Assembly: GCA_023362775.1 (NCBI GenBank)
Contig: JALMGJ010000015.1
Coordinates: 23,711,001-23,775,000, forward strand
Origin: Charina bottae
Taxonomy: Eukaryota; Chordata; Lepidosauria; Squamata; Charinaidae
DNA length: 64,000 bases
Reading direction: 5' to 3'
Numbering within the stretch: the stretch's first letter is position 1; each line of letters begins with the position of its first letter. This document shows, piece after piece, positions 1-11,264 of this stretch. The position numbers were made by a program, and so were the translations under genes. The notes under the pieces were generated by a model that was given only the letters and a program-made list of their open reading frames with translations, ran no database searches and was not told the origin of the DNA.

Positions 1-341
1 CACCTATGTTCTTCCAGGTCATCTTTCTACTTCTTTCCATCAATCCTGAACAAGGGGACCCCAACTCCCCAGCCATCAAGCGTCCACCAGCACAGTCTCG
101 CTGCATCCTTAAGAGCCGTTCAGCATCTGCTGCCATTTGTGCACAGGCCAGCAAGCTCACACATGGCTCTCTCAATCCCCCTTCCTAGCCATCTTTAAGG
201 CACCCCCTTTTTGTTCTGTAAAGCTTTTTCTCCTTTCCGACCCAATTATGAAATTAAGTCATGAAAGGAATAAATTAAATTATGAAATTAAATTATGGAA
301 GAAATTATGGAAAGGGGTTCAGCAGTCTGTCTATCGGTCAG
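1..341. other. Unassigned AT-richer DNA at left edge
   Basis: No exon, RNA gene or recognised repeat is visible. A short A/T-rich stretch around 245-310 repeats the motif AAATTATG several times. If the minus-strand gene model at 2.4 kb is right, this is intron sequence of that gene. Confidence 0.4.
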
Positions 342-754
342 TACAGGTAGTCCTCACTCAATGACCATTTGTTTAGTGACAGTTCAGACTTACGACGATG
401 CTGAAAAAGCGACTCACAACCGATGCTCACACTTATGATCGTCTCAGTGTCCCCGCGGTCACGTGATCGTGATTTGGGTGCTTGGCAACCGGTTCGCATT
501 TATGACCATTGCAGCATCCCGTGGACATGTGATTGCCATTTTTGACCTTCCCAGCCAGCTTCTAGCAAGCAAAATCAACGGGGAACCGCATGATTCACTT
601 AACAATCACGTGGTTTGCTTAACGACTGTGGTGATTGGCTTAATGACCACCACAAAAAAGGTTATAAAATTGGGTCAGATTTGCTTAATGACTCCTTTGC
701 TTAGCAACCAAAATTCCAGTCTCAATTGTGGTCGTTAAGTAAGGACTACCTGTA
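342..754. mobile_element. Family B TA-flanked MITE, near full length
   Basis: The element starts TACAGGTAGTCCTC and ends GGACTACCTGTA, so it has inverted ends and TA at both borders, as expected for a Tc1/mariner or Tigger-like transposon. It has no transposase frame and is non-autonomous. The inside is made of degenerate 'TTAACGACC'-type units and carries CACGTG boxes (for example near 469 and 607). Family assignment to mariner/Tigger is inferred from the TA borders only. Confidence 0.75.
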
Positions 755-1302
755 GGTTAACTCTCTAAATACAAAATAGAATGGGGCCCAATTTTTTTTT
801 TGGGGGGGGAGCTAGCAAAAGAATGACTGCTTTCAAAATTGGGCTGGATTGGGTCAGGGGTGCTAGAGAAAAAAAATCCTGGAAAATTCCCTATGGGAAA
901 GAGGGTTGGGAAAGGACTCACAGTATTACTGCCTGCTCCTTTCTAAGCTATTCCCTACTGATCACCTGATCCACCGCAGAGAACACGCAGCAGCGCAGCT
1001 GGCCCTGGGCTTCCCAATGCACAGGTACACACCAACACACACACAACGTCCACTGACAGCCCAGAAGACAACGCAATGCTTGCTGCTGGTAAAGGGGCTG
1101 GAAAGCGTTCAAGAAAACAGCTCTGCAGCTTTCCTCTCCTTTTTCTACCTTCCTGTGGGCTCTTTAGGCTTCATTTATTTCCTTTTTAATGCAGATGTCC
1201 CGGAGGATGTTCTTTTACACCTGCTTTTATCGCTGGCATTCTTGCTCACAGTGTAAACCACATTGGACAGGCTTTGAAGGGAAGAGGTGAAGGGAGAAAA
1301 AC
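755..1302. other. Unassigned intron or intergenic DNA
   Basis: Contains a T/G homopolymer pair near 792-809 and a short CA-rich patch near 1030. No splice-flanked reading frame or known repeat was recognised. Confidence 0.35.
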
Positions 1303-1316
1303 TAACTTGGAATACT

Positions 1317-1510
1317 GTCTGTGGCTTGAATCATGTCAACTGGATTTCTATTTTCTCAGTGGAAACGTTTCGCTCCTTATCCAAGGAGCTTCTTCAGTCT
1401 GAACTCCTTGGATAAGGAGCGAAACGTTTCCACTGAGAAAATAGAAATCCAGTTGACATGATTCAAGCCACAGACAATTCCACCTGGATGACTGAGAACC
1501 TTCATAGACA
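1317..1510. mobile_element. Penelope-like inverted-duplicate element with 14-bp target duplication
   Basis: A perfect 14-bp direct repeat (TAACTTGGAATACT at 1303-1316 and 1511-1524) flanks a 194-bp insert. The insert is two head-to-head arms of about 85 bp, followed by a tail with CTGGATGACTGAGAACC. Read on the minus strand, the left arm has a hammerhead-ribozyme-like order at about 1361-1400: CTGAAGA, then GCTCC / TTGGATAA / GGAGC (a 5-bp stem II with loop), then GAAAC. Penelope-like elements are known to carry such ribozymes in their terminal repeats. No reverse transcriptase frame is present, so this is a 5'-truncated, inverted copy. Family assignment is from memory of similar sequences in fish and reptiles. 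Confidence 0.6.
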
Positions 1511-1524
1511 TAACTTGGAATACT

Positions 1525-1900
1525 ATTCTCCAACAGTCCCCCGCCCCACCATCTGCCTTTTAAAATCTGCTGACGGAGGCGCCCAAAAATCAAAGCCACT
1601 TTAAACTGGTTTCCAGAATGCGCTCACCTACAGGTGTCAAGGTAAGAAGACTGGCTATTATCCATTACTGTCCAATACCAGCAAGTTTAATGTCAAGGCC
1701 GTTACTCCCATATTTATACGATTATTTAATACAGTTTAGAAGCAACATTGAGACATGCCAAGTTGGCCCCCGACAGCAGGAGGAGGAAAAGGCTGCCAAG
1801 TGCATTCAAAGTGCGGAGGGGGGTATCTCCCCCTCCCTGCACAGGTCAGAAACTGGCAGGCCCCGCAAGTGAAACAGGACGCAGAAGGAATGGCAGCAGA
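1525..1900. other. Unassigned DNA flanking the CpG island
   Basis: No repeat or exon recognised. A minus-strand GTGAGC donor-like site lies near 1624-1629, but the frames upstream of it are stopped, so it is not called. Confidence 0.35.
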
Positions 1901-3100
1901 GGGCCAGGCAAGGCTTGTGAGGCATCCTGTGGCAAGGAATTCCCCAGGCGAGCAGACGCGCGTTCCCTCGAGGGAGGGATTTCCAAGGCAGGCGAGGGTG
2001 GGGGCAGAGGCGCGCCAGGGAGGGGAGGACGGCTTTTCTTGCAGCCCCCCCTGCGCAGAAAGCGCCCCTTCGGGAGGGGTTCTCCTCTGCAAGCCCCCCC
2101 CCAGCGTCCCACCCCCTTCCCAAGCCGGACCCCTGACCCCAAGCAGGGCGCCCCCGAGCAGAGCCGCGGAGCTCTCCAAAAGTGCGGCCGCGCGCGCCCC
2201 CGGCTCTCCCGTTCTTCTGGGAAGGCGGCCAGCTTCCCCGGCTCCTTTCCAGTGCGCCCACGCCAGGCTTGGGAAAGCGGGCGCCTCTGAGCACGCACAG
2301 AGATTCCCCTCCAGGTGACGTCACCCCCCTCACCGCCCGCCCCGGGGAAGTCGCTCCCGGCCCTCGGACTTTGCAGGCGCCAAGCATCGCGGCGTCGGCG
2401 GGGCATCCCCGCGGGGGGGGGGGGGGGCAGCGTCGCTCACTCACCGAGGCTGGGGGGCCGGGCGGCCCAGCGGGGGCTCCTCCGCTCCTCCATGGCCGGC
2501 GCAGCAGCGCGCGGCCGCCGGAGCAACTTTCCCGGGCGCGCTCCGGGCGGAGCAGCGGGGCGCACGGCAGCGCCTGGCCTCGGCTGCCTCTGCTCGCTGG
2601 CCCTGCCCCACTTCCTGCTTCTGGCGCTGCTCTTCCCCCGCCCGCCGCCCGCCGCCCGCCGCGGGGCCCGGCCCGAGCCAGCCCAGCTGCTCCTGTTCCA
2701 CCAGCAGCCGCCGCCGCCAAGTGACTCACCGACTCCGACCGGGCCGCGAAAGCCTCTCCGCCCCCCGCCCCGGGGAAAGCCGGGCACGTGAGGGGGGCCG
2801 AGGGCGAGCCACGAGGGGGGGGCTGGGAGACCCGCGGCGGAGCCCCCTTCGCAAGTGGCCGAGCGCAACGGAGGGGGGCAGGGGGCAGACTGGCAGACGC
2901 CTGCCCGCGCGTCTCCGGGAACAGCTTTCGGACCCAGCCCGCTGCACCCGCTCAGGAAAGCGCTCGGCGCCTTCAGCGGGCACTCCAAAGGCCCGCAGTG
3001 CCATTTGCTCAGGGCTCAGGTTACGCCCGCCAGCCCTTGCGCATCCCCGGGAAAACGGGGTTTCGTTAGGTTGACGCACCGCGTCGCGCCCAGCCACCGT
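1900..3100 (-). promoter_or_regulatory. CpG-island promoter of a minus-strand gene
   Basis: The region is strongly GC- and CpG-rich, in contrast to the DNA on both sides. It contains a palindromic cAMP-response element TGACGTCA at 2316-2323, just inside the inferred first intron. Upstream of the likely start codon it has an ETS-like ACTTCCTG at 2610-2617, an AP-1 or Maf-like TGACTCA at 2722-2728, an E-box CACGTG at 2785-2790, and several GC boxes. A G15 run is at 2413-2427. No TATA box stands out, which fits a dispersed CpG-island promoter. The direction is inferred from the ATG-plus-donor exon inside it. Transcription start positions cannot be set from sequence alone. Confidence 0.7.
2445..2493 (-). 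CDS. Likely first coding exon of an unidentified minus-strand gene (partial)
   Basis: On the minus strand an ATG (2493-2491) lies in the Kozak context GCCGGCCATGG. It is followed by 49 coding bases encoding MEERRSPRWAARPPSL plus one base of the next codon, then a consensus donor CTCG|GTGAGTGAG at 2445/2444. The 5' untranslated part would extend up the CpG island to roughly 2.6-2.8 kb. The frame is also open upstream of the ATG, so a longer N-terminus is possible; I chose this ATG for its context. The exon ends in phase 1, the same as the exon at 7770-7929, which suggests both splice to a shared downstream exon beyond the left edge. The short basic, Pro/Arg-rich peptide matches no family I can name. 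Confidence 0.55.
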
Positions 3101-4196
3101 GGGGTTGGCTCTGAGGCGCGGATGCCCCCGTTGCTCCCTCTGCCCCACCTCCCCGGCTGAGGGTTCAAGCTGCGGACCCCGAAGCCGCTGTTTGCACAAC
3201 CGTGGTCTGCTCGATAAATAAGCCACGCCGCGCGAAATCCTGAACCCTGGTTTACGACCCGCAACCACTGGGTCGACGCAGGGAACGCAGCTGAGTGCGA
3301 TGGGTGAAGCCAGCAAGCGAATTACAACTGTGGGGCGAGAGGCAGTTACTGGACCCCCCTCCCTCGAAGAGGAACTGCTCTGGGGAGAACTCTTGAGCTT
3401 GGAAGGTCCCCCAAAGTCGAAATCAGGAGCCGCCCCTGGGGACGGAAGGGTCTGGATCTTTCTGCAAATTTGGAATTTTTAACGCGGCCTTAGGAAAGGG
3501 ACGCGGAGGGTCACTGGGAGTCGTTCGAGGAAATTTCAACAAAGACGGACTTTAGTCAGGACGCAGCCTAGCAGCAGGGTGTCCACACAGATAAGCAGAC
3601 CTTGGGGGTGGGGGTGGGGGCAGGGAGGGGGACCAACTTTGCATTTTGGCCAACTTCGCTGGATTATTTACTCGGGGCACGGAACCGCCATCTGCTGGAG
3701 AAAGTGAAAACTGCAATGCCTCTGGGGACTCGGGGAAAGATCAGAAGGATCCGTTTGCACCCTGGACTGAGCAGGTCAGCAGCAAAGCGCGCTATCACTT
3801 GGAACAATTTCACCCAGCCCCCAGAAAACAGGTATTCCCCAGCTCTTGTGGGGAAATGCTCAGGGGGAGCTGGGGGTGGGACAGGATTAAAAAAAAATTT
3901 AAAAATTAAAATAAATACATAAAATAAAGCCAAGCCCCAGGAAAGTCTCCCTGATGAAAAGGGGCTCGCGTCCTGCACGTCCCAGCCCATTGAGCTGCAC
4001 CATGGCCGGTGGTAAGCACCAGGTTTTTCAAACTCTGGGTTGAGATGCCCCCAAGGGGCTCACCAACAGCTCGGGAGTGGGAGGAGGGTCACATTAAAAA
4101 AAAATGATCAAGCTTCCTTGGCAAAATGAGAACATGGTCAACATTTGCTCTGGATAGCTGTTGAGCTGCAAAGTTTGAGATCTCTGGAGATACACT
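3100..4196. other. CpG-island shore, no gene seen
   Basis: CpG density falls off through this stretch. It contains a mixed A/T-rich patch at about 3890-3925. Nothing coding or repetitive is recognised before the MITE at 4205. Confidence 0.35.
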
Positions 4197-4204
4197 GTAT
4201 AGAA

Positions 4205-4339
4205 CAGTGTTTCTCAACCTTGGCAACTTTAAGATGAGTGGACTTCAACTCCCAGAATTCCCCAGCCAGCCATGCTGGCTGGGGAATTCTGGGAGTTGAA
4301 GTCCACCCATCTTAAAATTGCCAAGGTTGAGAAACACTG
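4205..4339. mobile_element. Family A palindromic hAT-like MITE
   Basis: A near-perfect palindrome starting CAGTGTTTCTCAACC and ending GGTTGAGAAACACTG, with the central arms TTCCCCAGCCAGC / GCTGGCTGGGGAA. Flanking octamers GTATAGAA and ATATAGAG are imperfect 8-bp target duplications. The 8-bp duplications of this family and CAG...CTG ends fit the hAT superfamily. Confidence 0.8.
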
Positions 4340-4347
4340 ATATAGAG

Positions 4348-5321
4348 GTTAAAAACTGAAGTTTAAAACAAAACAGTGTGTTTATTTCTTGCTCCTAACA
4401 CCCATGAAATCATTAGTTTTGTTTGTGGTGGGGGGGGAGGGAGTGGGCACGTGTTCATTTACTGTTCTTTCAGGAGTCCCTGCCCTGCAAAGCTTGCAGC
4501 TGAATCGCGTGTGGCAGAATGACCGAGCGAAGAGTTTTGTGGCACCTTAAAATACACATTTCCCATGCTGGGAACTTCCTAAGTAGCAAATGGAAGTGAT
4601 TTCCCCCATATCCCTAGAGGAGCATCTGAAATCTGTTTCAGAAGTCAGCCGCTTCGTTTCAGCACGGACAGAGCAGGGGGGGGAGGGGGTGCAAGCATTC
4701 GGAGGCCGCAGCGTTCGCACAGCCCAGACAAGTGACGGTCTGCCCAGCTGCATTGCAGCCGCATGTGCTGTGCAAGATCAGGCCCTTGGTTAGTTCCATG
4801 AACTCAAAAAATGGGGCTAGCTGCAAAAAATGGGGTGGTCACTCTGGGGAAGCATGTTATGGGAAGGCAGCAATGGAATTCTTACTCCTGAAGGAGAAAA
4901 TACACACACACACAGAGTATATATACACACACACAGTATACACACACACACACAGTACACACACACACACTCACTCACTGGGAAAGCGCCTGCTGGAATG
5001 CGTTAGTTGCTCTTGAACTTCCTGCAGAACTCTTACTTTTCTGCTGCAACTGGCCAGCGCAGAACCCCCCCTGCGGACACACCGCCCATCTGTGTCTCCT
5101 TCCAAGGATTACTGATGCTTCTAGACAAGTATTTTATTGTGCAACTGCATTGCTTCATTCACAGAATTTTAAGGGGACGAGAGATCCAAAGGAATCTTCC
5201 CCTCTGCAGATTTCCCGTGCCATCCCTTCATCGTTTTTCCACAAGGTGGGGGGAAAGGAGGCCGTTGGATTGCTAGCCACTGTGCATGTCTTCAACTCAT
5301 GCAATTTCCCACACACATGTG
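4348..5321. other. Unassigned DNA with a CA microsatellite
   Basis: Holds a G-run near 4429, an alternating CA tract with AG/TA interruptions at 4902-4972, and no supported exon. Confidence 0.4.
4902..4972. repeat. Interrupted (CA)n microsatellite
   Basis: Blocks of CA separated by GTATA units, about 70 bp. Confidence 0.9.
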
Positions 5322-5413
5322 CAGCGTTTCTCAACCTTGGCAACTTTAAGACCTGTGGACTTCAACTCCCAGAATTCCCCAGCCAGCTTTGTTGCCAAGG
5401 TTGAGAAATACCG
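5322..5413. mobile_element. Family A MITE, internally shortened
   Basis: Left arm CAGCGTTTCTCAACCTTGG through CCCCAGCCAGC is joined directly to the distal right arm TTGCCAAGGTTGAGAAATA, so most of the right arm is deleted. Target duplication not clear. Confidence 0.7.
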
Positions 5414-6102
5414 CCCCTGTGGTTCAATGTAAAACAGACCTTGGCTAGTACCTTCTATAGGGTCATTCCCTGAACTCAATTTCCCAGGGACAACAGTCTT
5501 TTGGGATGGCAATACGGCCTCCAGCTGAGCTCTGGGCCAGGATTCAAGTGCACTCTCTGTCCTTGTCCCTGCTGGAGTGACTCAGCTTGCCCATCTCAAG
5601 AGCCTGCACAAGCTTGCAGCCTTTTAAATTCTTTTTCACACAGTTGGGGGGTTGTCCTTGGGAATCAAAAGAAACAAGGAAGTGCCCTTATCGGCAGTTC
5701 TCACCAGACACTCAGAAGAAGCTCTTTTATCTTCCTGCCTTCCCCCATCCACAGTAGAGCAAGCCGGTATCTACTGTAGGAGTTGCATTCATTGTCTGAA
5801 TTGCAGGAGCTTGGTGGCATTAGTGGGAATAAGCCAAGCAGCTGCATGAAGAAAGTTTTCTGGAGCAAAACACATTCACACGTGCGTGCAACTGCTCTGC
5901 TCTTGCCTTCTGGTGGTAGTGACCAAGCCCCATAACTCTGGGACTTCAGGTCTGGGAAAGATGGGACCTGAAGTCCATAAACGTTGGAGGGTCTGTTTGG
6001 AAAAGCCATGCAATTTCTCTGTGATGTGCAAGTTCCCTGCGGCAAATGGCAAGGCCTTCAAAACACCAACACCAAGGGCTGGGCAGACCATCCTTCCTCC
6101 CC

Positions 6103-6131
6103 CTCTCCTCCTCCTCCTCCTCCTCCTCCTC
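6103..6131. repeat. (TCC)n microsatellite
   Basis: Run of CTC/TCC triplets on the plus strand. Confidence 0.85.
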
Positions 6132-6952
6132 AACGCTGACTGAGATCCTGACTCTAAGGCTCTCTTCTCACAACCCTCCCCAGGAGATGACTGGCATCCT
6201 CCCTTACTCAGTCACCTCTCTTAAGCAACTCCAGTCATTAAATGCAGGCAAGTTCCCTGCTGGAGCTCTGCTCCCAGCTGGCTAGCAGTAAATCACTCCG
6301 GAGCCACTTCCCAGCCTCCCCAACCCCTGATTCAAGAGGGCCATCAGAGGAGCAGCCCGGCCAGATTTTTTGCCTTGGCTCCCAGGGAGAGGGTTCCGGA
6401 GAGGAAAGGACAAGGGGCCTTTTTCCAGCACCCCCGTGGTGTCCTCCAGTTGTGCTGGAAGCGCACCTCCTAAAATTCTTAGCCGGAAGAGAATTCTGGC
6501 AGTGCCCAACCACACCTCTGGGGAGCACCAGGTCGGAGAAGCCTGATCCAGCTGTATCTGGTGCTCTGGGGGAAAGGAAAAGAGATCAGGGAGCAATGCA
6601 AAACATCCCCAGTTCGCTTCCAGGTGAGCCTCAGCGGCCCAAAGCAGGCTTCTCGCTTGAGGCCAATTCTGCTGCCTCCGAACGAAGACAATGCAGGCTT
6701 TGCGGTACCGCATCTTTGTGCAATTTCAGAAGATGGTTATCGCCCGGCCACTCTGTTCTCTCAGCTAGAAGCGATTCTCCACTCCCTCGGTTAGATGCAC
6801 CGAGTGACGGGCGTGGGCTGCCGCTCACAACAGCCGATGCCTCTTAGTGAAACGCTTGCGCTGAAAGGGGGCCACCAGGCCCTTCCCGATTTTCAGATCA
6901 ACAGAGCAATTCTTGCTTCCTCCAGTTTTTGCCAAGCCTCCCAGAAAAAGCT

Positions 6953-6999
6953 GGTGTGTGTGTGTGTGTGTGTGTGATTGTGTGTGTGTGTGTGTGTGA
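6953..6999. repeat. (TG)n microsatellite
   Basis: About 23 TG units with one A interruption. Confidence 0.9.
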
Positions 7000-7769
7000 A
7001 GATGATCTGCAGCACCTGAGCTAGGAGAACACCCCAGAGGCGGACTTTAGCCAAGCCCAGCTCTGGACCACCAAAAGCTCCTCAACCTCTCCCGATCCAG
7101 CAGCAGCAAGTCGCTGGTCGGCAGAGAAGCAGCAGCTGCTGGACACCCGGGGTCCTGCCCTGTTCTAGGAAAGCCCTCGCAACAGCGGCTCCAAAACTCC
7201 CCAGGAGGGGGGCCTTTCCGCAAAGAAGAGAGCCCACGTGTTTTTAACCACCATGATGAGAAGGCAGGGTGGTTATCCCACCACTTCCCATCCTAGTGCT
7301 TCCCCGCTCACAAGGGCCGGACCAAAGCTCCCATCATCCCCAGCCAGCATCGCCATGGGCAAGATGGGGAGTCGTGCTTCAGCACGCCTGGAGGGCATCA
7401 GGTTGAAGGAGGGGATTAGGACAACCAGGACCCCCCCCCTTCTTTGAGGGAAAAGGATGCTTGAACTGTCCCACCACCTTTACACCTTCCTTCCAAAATG
7501 CAGACAGATCAGCTCCGGACTGAGCCGTTTGCATCCCCCCCAGGGTGAGAATCATCCTTCACATTTGCCCCTTATACGTCCACCCCACCCTCAGAAGCAA
7601 GGCCACCCCCCTTTGCCCACTCTGGACGCTGACCCACCTCTGCATTACATGCGCTGGGCCAATGTGCTCTCTCGCCTTGCACATCTCTTCCCTGGTGCAC
7701 CAGCACACACACCGACGCGGATACACTCACCCGCACCCCCCGTGTGTAAACAATAAACACAGCGCTTAC

Positions 7770-7929
7770 TTGTAGCTGGCGGGGCTGCTCCCTCCACATT
7801 CAAAGCTGCCCTGTGGTCCAGCGTGGCCCCGCTTCCGGCAGCCGGGCCCTCTGCGGTGCCGGCAGGGCGCTGGGCGGTCTCGTCTGCCGCGGGATTGACA
7901 GCAGATGCCTCCGAAGGCAAAGGGGATGC
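7770..7929 (-). CDS. Likely internal coding exon of the unidentified minus-strand gene
   Basis: Read on the minus strand, a pyrimidine-rich acceptor (CCATTCTTTCGATCTAG) precedes a 160-bp open exon, and the exon ends ACAA|GTAAGC. In the frame starting at phase 0 it encodes about 53 residues beginning ASPLPSEASAV and ending EGAAPPAT. The sequence is Ala/Pro/Glu/Gly-rich, probably disordered, with no recognisable domain. It ends in phase 1, as does the CpG-island exon at 2445-2493, so the two are compatible alternative 5' parts of one transcript unit. A second frame is also open here but gives a Cys/Arg-rich sequence that I think less likely. The composition recalls disordered regions of cytoskeleton-associated proteins, but no identity is claimed. 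Confidence 0.45.
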
Positions 7930-8214
7930 CTAGATCGAAAGAATGGAGAAAGCGGTCAGCGGGCACAATCTGGACCCTGGAGGTCAAGCGCTGCACAGCC
8001 GAACCGCAACTGAGCTCCCCTAAAAGAAAGGGAAGATTTTTTTTCCTGCAGTTGGAAGTGGGAACGGAAAGATGCCCCTCGCTAACACAGAGCTTCCGGC
8101 GATTCTCTGACGACGGCCAAAGGCATACACCACAGGAATCCATGATCGCTGTCCACGGTGACATGTCATGCTAAGCTAAAACTAAACCAGCCACACACCC
8201 TTCTCGGAACACAC

Positions 8215-8617
8215 TACAGGTAGTCCTCAACTTACGACCACAATTGGGACCAGAACTTTAGTCGCTAAGCAATGCGGTCGTTAAGTGAGGCATCACGTGA
8301 CCATGCCTGATTTTATGACCTTCTTTGCAGCGGTGGTTAAGCAAATCACGTGGTCATTAAGCAAATCCGGCTTCCCCCATTGATTTGGCTTGTCGGAAAC
8401 CCGGCTGGGAAGGTCGCAAATGGCGATCACGTGATATTGGGATGCCACAACCATCATAAATACATACCAGCTGCCAAGCACCCGAATCTTGACTACGTGA
8501 CCGCGGGGACACTGTGACAGTTGAAAGTGCAAGGACCGGTCGCGAGCCACTTTTTTCAGTGCCGTCGTAACTTCGAACGGTCGCTAAACAAACGGTCGTA
8601 AGTCGAGGACTACCTGT
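8215..8617. mobile_element. Family B TA-flanked MITE, near full length
   Basis: Begins TACAGGTAGTCCTCAAC and ends CGAGGACTACCTGT; the right-hand TA is mutated to TT. Carries CACGTG boxes near 8295, 8348 and 8428. The body is in the opposite orientation to the copy at 342-754. Confidence 0.75.
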
Positions 8618-8618
8618 T

Positions 8619-9438
8619 CGTAAACCAGGCCAAGGAAAGTTCTTAGGGCTGTGCAGATGGCATGGAGAACTGCAACCAGATGTCTATAAACAAAACCTTT
8701 AGCAAGACGCCGTGCTATTTTGCTACGTGACATGGAATCAGCCTGAAACCCCAGCGTTGTCAAAGAACTCGTCTGTGAGCATTTGCAGCGTGAGATTAGG
8801 AGGCCCAACTAAAGAAGTTAGAATGTGTCTGCAGAGACTTTTGACAGCTATCAGCAAACCTCTTCTTTCTAATGGACAGTCCACAGGGAGACCCTGTGGG
8901 AACCCTCCCAAAAGACCCCTTTCCAACTGGGAAAGAAGCAAGATTCAGAAAGGAGACAAAACCCATGTGCAACTGGTCCCAAGGTGTGATTCTTCTGAGA
9001 CGTCCAACTCTTGGCGGAAGATGCCCAACCACTCCCAGCTTAGACCTTGGTGAGAACTCCAGTCCTGTCCCACATCACTTCCAGGATCAAAGAGACAAGG
9101 TGTTCCAGGCCAGGTGAGCACAACAACAAACAAAGGTGTGGCAGCCCCAGCTACTACTCGTTTCACCTTTCAAAACCACCTTGAGTTTGACACAGGTGTC
9201 CTTTCATTCTTTCCAGCAGGAGGTTGGTTGTGTGGGTGTGCAGGTACACACACACACACACAAGGGAACAGGTTAAGATTCCACACAAGTATGGGAAACT
9301 GGACCTACTTAGTTTATTAATAAGTATTTACTAATAAGAAGTATCAATAGGTTCTGGAGTGGGCGGCTATATTAAGTCGTCATCGTCGTTGTCATCATCA
9401 TCATCTTAAGAAATCTTTAGATTTATATCCTGCCTTTC
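8619..9438. other. Unassigned DNA
   Basis: No exon supported. A short CA tract is at about 9245-9262, and a CATCGTCGTTGTCATC triplet-like patch is near 9375-9405. Confidence 0.35.
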
Positions 9439-9446
9439 CTCTAGGC

Positions 9447-9576
9447 CAGTGTTTTTCCACCTTGGCAACTTTAAGATGTGTGGACTTCAACTCCCAGAAT
9501 CCCCCAGCCAGCTGGCTGGGGGATTCTGGGAGTTGAAGTCCACACATCTTAAAGTTGCCAAGGTGGAAAAACACTG
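9447..9576. mobile_element. Family A palindromic hAT-like MITE
   Basis: Almost perfect 130-bp palindrome with arms meeting at CCAGCCAGCTGGCTGG. Target duplications CTCTAGGC (9439-9446) and CTCTAGAC (9577-9584) differ at one base, and the site resembles TCTAGA. Confidence 0.85.
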
Positions 9577-9584
9577 CTCTAGAC

Positions 9585-11264
9585 ACTCCCTTCTTCCTAT
9601 AGCTACTCATATCAAGCACCCTCTGAAAAAGTCACTGGCTGAAAGCCATCGCAGCTAAGGGTGGACCTGAACATGGTCTTCCCCAGGTTAGCTTCTTCTG
9701 GCGTTCAGCTTCCATTTTTAAAAGGAAGAAAACACCCCACCTTCTCAGTCCAAGATTTTCAGAGAAAGCCTTTACAGCAGAGTGCCAGATCTCACCTTCC
9801 TAGAGATTACAGCTCCGGCCCCCTTCGGGTGTCCTTGTCTCAATTACTCAGATTAAATCACGCAAATCTGGGCACATGGACTTAATTAGCCTGGCTTATC
9901 CCAGTCCAAGACTCCTTCTCATTTTTTTGGCCCCAAATCCATGACAGAATCTGGCCTTTTCATTACGGTTGTTGTGGTGGTTCTTCCCCTGGATTACACA
10001 ATGCCCTGATTTTCATAGTAAGAGGGTGTGCCTAAAGAAACAAACAAACAATTTAAGGCCCAGCCCCCCTCTGGGCAGAATCAGGGCCTCGCCTTTTCCG
10101 AAAGGCAATCCAAAAATAACAAACGGAGCGAGCTTTCCTATATAAGGCAGGACCTGAATGCGAAAGCCGCGAGTTGTGGGGTGAAAAGGGACATGAGATG
10201 AAAGGGGCGCTCCCTGTCTCTCCCCCAGCGTTTTGATTTACGACCGCACAGCCCTTAGGTTGATAAATAGAAAGGATTTTTTTTAATGGCTGATCCAATT
10301 TTTTTTAAGGATTAGTCCTCTAAAACCAGAGCAGCTAAATAAGATGAATGGCTTGTGCGAACACTGCCGCAAAGCTCTTAGGTTCAATGAGGCACACATG
10401 GAAGCAAAAGCATATAAATCTACCATTTGTTTCCTGGAATTGCTTAATTTATGGGGTCCATATGGTAATGCCTGGCGTAAACGGCGAGCGCTTGGTGGAT
10501 CCCACAACCCTCGGAATGGCACTGCCGACTCCCCAGCGAACAGGCGGCCACCTGGGGTGGCCCCAGAGACGAGCAGGGGCTTCCCTGTCGAAAAGAGGGA
10601 GGGGCTAAGATCTCCACCGCGGGCCCCTTCCTAGCCAACTTGGCTCTTGCGCAGCCCTTGCTAGAACATCATGCTACTCTCCTGTGGGTCCAATTTCTAC
10701 CTGCCTTGGAAAGGACTAAAAAGACACCTCCCCACCAGCTTCCGTGGAAAGCAAGGGGCAAGAATGCATTTATTTGCATCTTGACTTTCTTCGTCCATAA
10801 AAGCACACGTGTTCCCAGAGAGGTCATAATCCGCTCACCGGCTGGCCTCGCTCAGGGGCCCACAAACAGCTAACAAAAAATAAAACTTCACTGCAACGAA
10901 TGTGCAGGATCCGAGGCCGAAAAGTATCTTAGTAAGGGAGAGCGGGCCATCTGAAATGTTTGGGTTGCCGGGGGCTGCTTCCTCCCTGAATTAATCCACA
11001 TTTAAGGGTGGCACCGTGCGCCAACCGCGGAGCCTGGCACCCAACTGCGGGAGTCACAAACGAGGCCTAGCCAAGATTAGCATGCTCCGAGTTAGCAGGT
11101 TGTAGAAATTCAACTGGTGAAGGGTATTGTGGGAACCTAGCCTCTAAAAACCTGAAAAATAGAGACACACCCCCAACGGGGGGAGGGAGGAATAGAAAAA
11201 TCTGATGTGCATGATATGGCCTCATTCCTGTTTTGCTGTTACAAGACCTCCACATCATTGCTTT
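9585..11264. other. Unassigned DNA
   Basis: A/T-rich patches alternate with GC-rich ones. Frames around 10280-10640 are open on both strands, but no splice-bounded exon or recognisable protein is seen. Confidence 0.35.

Larger units (their letters stand above)
5414..7237. other. Unassigned DNA between MITE and exon region
   Basis: Contains a (TCC)n run at about 6103-6131 and a (TG)n tract at 6953-6999. Several overlapping frames near 6240-6850 are open on both strands but lack splice sites and any recognisable protein. Confidence 0.35.

Noticed and set aside
1806..2729. 307-codon minus-strand frame across the CpG island
   Set aside because: Several frames on both strands are open here because the DNA is so GC-rich. 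It begins at GTG and reads through the better-supported donor at 2445.
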